Source of the DNA: Pipra filicauda
Taxonomy: Eukaryota > Chordata > Aves > Passeriformes > Pipridae
Direction: 5' to 3'
Assembly: GCF_003945595.2 (NCBI RefSeq)
Contig: NW_024104096.1
Coordinates: 3,839,501 to 3,903,500, forward strand
DNA: 64,000 bases
Below, piece by piece: positions 51,401 through 64,000 of this stretch. The notes below the pieces were generated by a model. The model saw only the letters and a program-made list of their open reading frames with translations. It was not told the origin of the DNA and made no database searches. Positions within the stretch are counted from its first letter, which is position 1. Each line of letters starts with the position of its first letter. A program made the translations under genes and the position numbers.

Positions 51401-51819
51401 ATTCATCTGTAATAAAGACCAGTTTACGTGTTGATCTTTGAGCACTATTACATTTGAAGAACAAGTGAATGTGTAATGCAGTTGAAATTGTGTGTGCAAG
51501 AATAGTGTCATAAGTTGTAATTTTTCCTTGTTTTTGTTAACACTAGTTTTGTATTGGAGACATTTATGTGGATTAGCGCACAGAGTTGCTTATTACAGGC
51601 CAACTTGAGGTTTATGAAATAAAATAACATTTTTTATAAAAATATGAAATAAAACTTTGTTATTCCGAAGTTAGCGAAGGGAATGTTTGTCTTGGTAATT
51701 AATATATGGTATGACAAAATACAAGGTAAAAGCCACTGAAGCTGGTGGGTTTTGGTTGTTTTGTTGTGTTTTTTTTATTTTTTTGCTAGCTAACTCTATC
51801 TGTTTATTTTTAAATCTAG

Positions 51820-59419
<7,600 letters not shown>

Positions 59420-59552
59420 GGATGTGGATTTGCCAGGTCTGTAGACCAAAGAAGAAAGGGAGAAAGCTGCTTCATGAGAAAGCTGCCCAAATAAGGCGAC
59501 GATATGCAAAACCTATTGGACGACCGAAAAATAAACTAAAGCAACGAATGTT
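59420..59552 (+). CDS. KAT6B: KAT6B exon: end of PHD finger 2 and basic segment (residues 310-353)
   Basis: Two bases complete Gly310. Forty-three codons follow, then two bases of codon 354, giving phase 2. The exon encodes [20 protein letters not shown], where C314 and C317 close PHD2. A strongly basic stretch follows ([19 protein letters not shown]) with the look of a nuclear localisation or DNA-contact segment. The donor is TT/GTAGGT, poor on its exon side. It is chosen because TT plus G from 62810 gives Leu, followed by SVTSDEGS, the expected family sequence. The nearby alternative TTGTAG/GTTTCT would leave an in-frame TAG. Confidence 0.93.
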
Positions 59553-62500
59553 GTAGGTTTCTCTTGGGGTTTATTTCTTCATATGTTTTAGAGAATGTAG
59601 TCAGATAAGAGTTGGATACAGGTTTAAGTACAGTTTTTAACTGTATTTCAAGTTGGGGAAAAGAGATGACAAGTGATTTAATACATATGCCTTTCAGCCC
59701 AATGGCCTTCTGAATTATGCTAAGTGCTTTTTGTGTCACGTCAGAAGGTGATAAGAAAATTCCTGTAACTTAGTTTTTCAGATCCCATACATTTTTGTCA
59801 AAAATTGTACCACAAACAGATGCAAAGGAATTTCTGAATGATAACATATGCCACAGCTATATTTTAAGTGTAGCTTCAAATAATTGAAGTATGTACAGAA
59901 TCTATACTAAGTGGATAATAACAAGGCAATTATATACAACTTCAGGAGACTGTTCTGCTCAAAGACCTGTTCAAAAACTATATAAAAATTACTTTATAAG
60001 TTAATATTGGCTCACAAAACCCATTCCAAAAAGTAAACTGTGCAAGTACTACAGAAGTTCTGGTTTCAGTGGTGCTCTGGAAAAGATGATTACTTGAATT
60101 TTGCTGTTAAGCTGCCACTGGTTACTAGGAAAAGGTTGCAATTCCTCTTGCTTCTCAGGACTGTGTTTGTCTAAGACAAGAGCGTGCTGTAATTTCTTTG
60201 GTGTTTGTCTTTCCAGGAAACACTGTAGTTGGACATTGTAAGGCTTGTTTGGAGGATTGTTTAAGTAGCGTTTGAATGCTGAGTTGACATTGCACTGAGT
60301 GTTAAACAGGAACAGGTTATGTGTGTCGACTATGTAGCATGTTGCCCTCTATCCCATGTTCTTATCCACGTATGCCTTTCTTTCCTCCTGTTCAACAATT
60401 ATTTAACTGTTTGGCTATGTCAACTCAGCAGCTTTCTGACTCTATGAAATACTCATTCTCTCATGTGATTGTTACCCAGCCGTTTTTCTCTACGGTCTAA
60501 AAAAACCTGTCTCATATTATCCAGAATTGCACGATAGCTGCTGTAAAACTTTGCATTTTGCAAAATAAGGATTTTTGAAGCCAGTAGAGCCAACGTGAGA
60601 AAATAGAAAGAAAAGTACTCACAGTACAGTGCACTAGTCAAGTTTGATGTACTTGGTGCTGTGCAGCTTGCTGTATTCTCTTTTCCCTTTCTCTCTGCCA
60701 GGATCTTTCATCTTGCCTTTTTGGTCCTCATCCTAAAGTTCAGTGTATGTTGCTCTAGGAAAGTAGTGCAGGACGAGGATAAAGTGTGGCAGTACGTGAA
60801 AGTAAAAGATCTAGTTGTACTGGCTCATGAGAGCATGCTGTTAGAGTGGGTGAAACATTGCTTTACTTCTCCATTTTCCTCCTGAATAAATATCTAGGAA
60901 CTTGAAGGTTGAAAATGTTGTGAAGATTTTACTGATACATTTTACTATTGATATTGAACCACAGCTTTTAAAGTGAACATCATGCTGAAGGATGTGGAAG
61001 TTGTTTTAGTATTTGATTATGAATAATTTCATAAAGGTTTCCTTTGCGGTGTATAAGCATGTTAGAGGAGTACTTTGGGGAGGTCTTTGTATTACTTCAA
61101 TGTCTAATACATACATATATATATATATATATATATGTATAAACAAAGTAATCTTGTATTGGAAAAATTGTGGTTAGGAGATAAGACTTTTCCTCATGAA
61201 ATCCTATTTAAAAGTGATTGCAGGGTATGGAACACAACAGTGCCATACATAAAAAGTGTGTGGTCACATGAAATGCAGGAACATTAGCCAATGCCACTTA
61301 GTTCTTGTGTAGCACAAAGAAAATCTGTCCAGTAGGACTGGAATAATTTTTTGCCTGTTGACCATGTGTAGGAAGCTCTTCACAGACAAATTACTGTGTA
61401 AGATTAACTTAAACCAGGTGTGTGCTGGCCTCTGGCACCACTACATCTGGTAGTGAGAATAGGTCTTGTGATACACATAAGCTTATGACACCAGAGGATT
61501 CAAAAGACTTAGAAGTTTTTTGGGTTTGTTGCCTCTTAGGAGCTAACCAAATTTAAGGATGTGTGGGTGGAAAAGGGACTACTTCTTAAAATGATGGGCC
61601 TTTGGAGTTCAGTAAGCCAGATGGTAGCCCTAGGCTGTTAAATCTCTAATTAGATGTAACCTGTTGCAATTAATTACTTCAGTATCTCAATTAAGAAGGC
61701 AAAAATCTGTGGAAGAAAATTTTCCGCTGCAAAGTAAATAAGCTGACTTCAAAGAGCAGGATGGAAAAGGGAATGAAAGAAAGCATGTGATGCAACTATA
61801 TAGCTTTGTTTGCCTTTGTAATTGGATCATGCATCCTGATAGCTATTTCTTTTACTGCAGATATTTTTAAATGTTCTGTTTCTATGTGCTAAAATATACT
61901 ATTCAGTATTTCTCTCAGTATAGTTCCTCTCTTCAGTCATTAGCAACTAGTTAAACCTGTAATTCTGCTGTCACAAACGTGTGCTTTCAGTGTGCCTTTT
62001 TTATTCCTAGCATTTAAGTAAGATTCTCCACTGTATTTTTTTTTTCCAACACCTTCCATGTTAGGCCTGCGTAGTTCGTGGTTTTTCTATAGACACACCT
62101 TCTTTACAGTTTTACTCTTTCCTTTGGCTTTTTTTTTTTTTTTAATATTGTTAGCATTTCTAAAGAAAACAGAGTGTATTTCTTTGGTTTTGTTTTAATC
62201 CTCTTAATAAACTACCTTATTTTGCTTTTAGGTCTTTGGTAGTAATTTTTACTACTAGTGTTGGCATACATAATCCAACAAGAGTGGGAAAAATAGCAAT
62301 TTCTTGAAAATTGACTGCATTGCTTTAAAGGACTAATAGACTTTCTCTACAGTTTAAGCAAATGTAGTCTGAAGTTAAGTGTTTTGATATAATATATTAA
62401 CACTGAAAACATTCATCTCCTTTGTGTGTAAAATAAACTATGGTGATGGAGCAGTTATTCTACAGACATGGTGCATTGATATTTTTCTCCAAATAAGCAC

Positions 62501-62809
62501 ACTTTGACTATGCCTAAAAGTAAGTGGGAAGGCTGTATACTTGGAAGGTCTTGCTATGCCAGCTGCTTCCAGTTATATGTATTGTGGACTATCTTTTAAA
62601 GAAAAGAGGGGAGGAGGAACATAAAGGAAAAGGAAAAAAAGTAGCTTGATATTACGTCATAGTGTGAAATGTATTTCCAAAGTGTGTATGTCTTTAAATT
62701 TCTTTAAAGATTTTTAAGTACAGTGGCCTAAGGAACTTGTATAAACTGTAGGACTTTTTGACAGTAAAGATTTCTAATACTGATTTTTATTTTTCAAATT
62801 TTTGCTTAG
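59553..62809 (+). other. KAT6B: KAT6B intron (3.3 kb)
   Basis: Donor GTAGGT at 59553 and acceptor TTGCTTAG at 62802-62809. It contains an AT palindrome at 61111-61140 and short T-rich runs near 62037-62045 and 62131-62143. Open frames near 60.5 and 60.7-60.9 kb have no recognisable domain. Confidence 0.88.
61111..61140. repeat. AT microsatellite forming a perfect 30-base palindrome
   Basis: An alternating AT tract flanked by ATAC on the left and GTAT on the right. The full 30 bases equal their own reverse complement, so the tract could extrude as a cruciform. It is intronic. Confidence 0.9.
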
Positions 62810-63738
62810 GTCTGTAACCAGTGATGAAGGATCCGTGAATGCATTCACAGGAAGGGGGTCACCTGGTAGGGGTCAAAAGACTAAAGTCTGTACCACACCT
62901 TCATCTGGTCATGCTGCATCTGTGAAGGATTCAAGCAGCAGATTGCCTGTTACAGACCCCACTCGGCCTGGTGCCACCACCAAAATCACCACCACCTCCA
63001 CCTACATATCTGCCTCTACACTTAAAGTTAACAAGAAAACCAAAGGGCTCATTGATGGCCTTACTAAGTTCTTTACACCATCACCTGATGGTCGCAGATC
63101 ACGAGGTGAAATAATAGACTTTTCAAAGCACTATCGTCCAAGGAAAAAGGTCTCTCAGAAACAGTCATGCACTTCTCTTGTGTTGGCTACAGGTACCACA
63201 CAAAAGCTAAAACCTCCACCTTCTTCACTTCTACCCCCAACCCCCATCTCTGGTCAGAGCCCCAGTTCTCAAAAATCCAGCACTTCGACTTCTAACTCTC
63301 CCCAAAGTTCTTCCAATCAGTCAAGCATACCCTCCTTTAGTAGCCTTCCTAACAGCAGTCTGCTAAAGGGACTCTTTGATGGACTCTCTCATATCTATAC
63401 CACTCAGGGACAGTCTCGAAAAAAGGGTCACCCAAGCTATGCACCACCCAAGCATTTGTGTAGTAAACCAGAATTATCTTCCACATCACCATCTAATAGC
63501 AATTTCTATGGAAAGAAAGAGGTTAGGAGTAGGTTTATTTCTCATGCCTGTGCCTCTGGATGGGGTGTGTCTAGAGGACATGCTTTTAAAGCAATTGCTC
63601 ACCTCAGGAGAACAGCTTTCCTTAAAATGCACAGGACTCTAAGCAGATTAAAGTATAAAGTGACCCCTCAGATGGGGACCCCCTCACCAGGGAAGGGGAG
63701 CTTGACAGACGGAAGGATTAAACCTGATCAGGATGATG
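62810..63738 (+). CDS. KAT6B: KAT6B large exon: Ser/Pro-rich linker between the PHD fingers and the MYST domain (residues 354-663)
   Basis: One base completes Leu354, 309 codons follow, and one base of codon 664 ends the exon at GATG/GTAAGC, phase 1. Order of segments: a Gly/Arg-rich start ([14 protein letters not shown]), a Thr-rich stretch ([14 protein letters not shown]), the conserved motif [20 protein letters not shown] (residues 429-448 or close to it), a basic stretch ([13 protein letters not shown]), a Pro/Ser-rich tract (about 465-535), a second related motif [11 protein letters not shown] (540-550), and a basic C-terminal part ending [20 protein letters not shown]. No enzymatic domain is present. 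The acetyltransferase domain starts in later exons outside the window. In human KAT6B this region is alternatively spliced (MORF, MORF-alpha, MORF-beta). A matching internal donor is seen at 62865/62866. Failure of the terminal donor would add 23 residues and stop at 63807-63809. Confidence 0.94.
62866..62871 (+). promoter_or_regulatory. KAT6B: Candidate internal alternative 5' splice site
   Basis: CCTG/GTAGGG inside the large exon. The split leaves one base of codon 373, the same phase as the exon's full-length end at 63738. Using it would remove 873 bases (291 codons) and keep the frame into the next exon. This agrees in size and place with the short MORF isoform known in human KAT6B. Confidence 0.6.
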
Positions 63739-64000
63739 GTAAGCAAAGGTCAAAGCGCCAACCAAACCTGCGTCCCGTCCAAAACCAAAATTCTTATATT
63801 GTCACATAGGTCTTAGCTATTTCTCTTGTTCTTACTTCACTTTCATACAAAAGCAACACAACTTTGACCTTTTATCTAATACTGACTAAATCTCCAAAAC
63901 ATTTTTGGTTTTGTTTTTGTTTTTTTTTTTCTGACTAATACCACACCACCTTTTAATTATTTTTTGCATCTGTAGTGACACTAGGAGCCCCAAATGCCTC
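63739..64000 (+). other. KAT6B: Start of the next KAT6B intron (runs off the window)
   Basis: GTAAGC donor at 63739. The remaining 260 bases are T-rich intronic sequence. A CTGTAG at 63970-63975 looks like an acceptor, but the bases after it do not encode the expected family continuation. The next exon is therefore taken to lie beyond the edge. Confidence 0.8.

Larger units (their letters stand above)
5904..51819 (+). other. KAT6B: KAT6B intron after the first coding exon (about 46 kb)
   Basis: The intron opens with GTAAGT at 5904 and closes with a pyrimidine-rich tract and TAG at 51817-51819. It contains the four CR1 fragments listed separately (12.9, 24.4, 37.2 and 47.6 kb), a solo LTR (43.6-44.2 kb), a C28 run (29.3 kb), T56 and T54 runs (32.5 and 47.7 kb), a GT-rich low-complexity stretch (13.6 kb) and a TG/TA microsatellite (48.3 kb). 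Between these the DNA is unique, AT-rich and full of stop codons in all frames. I find no tRNA-like or other structured RNA gene by eye, and no open frame matching a family I recognise. Several smoother AT-rich blocks (27.3-27.7, 28.8-29.1 and 41.5-42.0 kb) could be conserved noncoding elements. Confidence 0.85.

Noticed and set aside
63970..64000. A possible acceptor (CTGTAG at 63970-63975) starting the next KAT6B exon
   Set aside because: The next exon should begin with bases completing Asp and continue with Thr-Glu-Ile-Lys-like text. The bases here give Val-Thr-Leu-Gly instead, so it is more likely intronic.

Overview
This window is vertebrate nuclear DNA from a bird. It is AT-rich, intron-dominated DNA. 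The bird assignment rests on CR1 LINE fragments ending in the avian ATTCTATG octamer tail and on a solo LTR of a type common in avian genomes. No Alu, L1 or other mammalian repeats were seen. The exons read as an intact orthologue of KAT6B (MORF/MYST4), a lysine acetyltransferase subunit, on the + strand.

Layout. Positions 1-5007 look like the intron upstream of the first coding exon. A 5' UTR segment (5008-5282) holds three short upstream ORFs. It is followed by the first coding exon (5283-5903), which encodes the tandem winged-helix region. A very large intron (5904-51819, about 46 kb) follows. It carries the CR1 fragments, the solo LTR and several long homopolymer runs. Four short exons (51820-51928, 58066-58181, 58346-58427, 59420-59552) encode the double PHD finger. 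A 929-nt exon (62810-63738) encodes the Ser/Pro-rich linker. It contains an internal, phase-matched candidate donor that could give a shorter isoform. The catalytic MYST domain and the C-terminal acidic and Ser/Met-rich regions lie beyond the right edge.

All exon junctions join in frame with GT/AG borders, giving residues 1-663 plus one base of codon 664. No second protein-coding gene, tRNA, rRNA or CRISPR array is supported on either strand. I found no clear undescribed system. The points most worth a second look are the overlapping upstream ORF at the KAT6B start codon, the alternative donor in the large exon, the sense-oriented solo LTR with its own TATA and poly(A) signals, an unassigned minus-strand ORF near 25.6-25.9 kb, and several intronic stretches that may be conserved noncoding elements.
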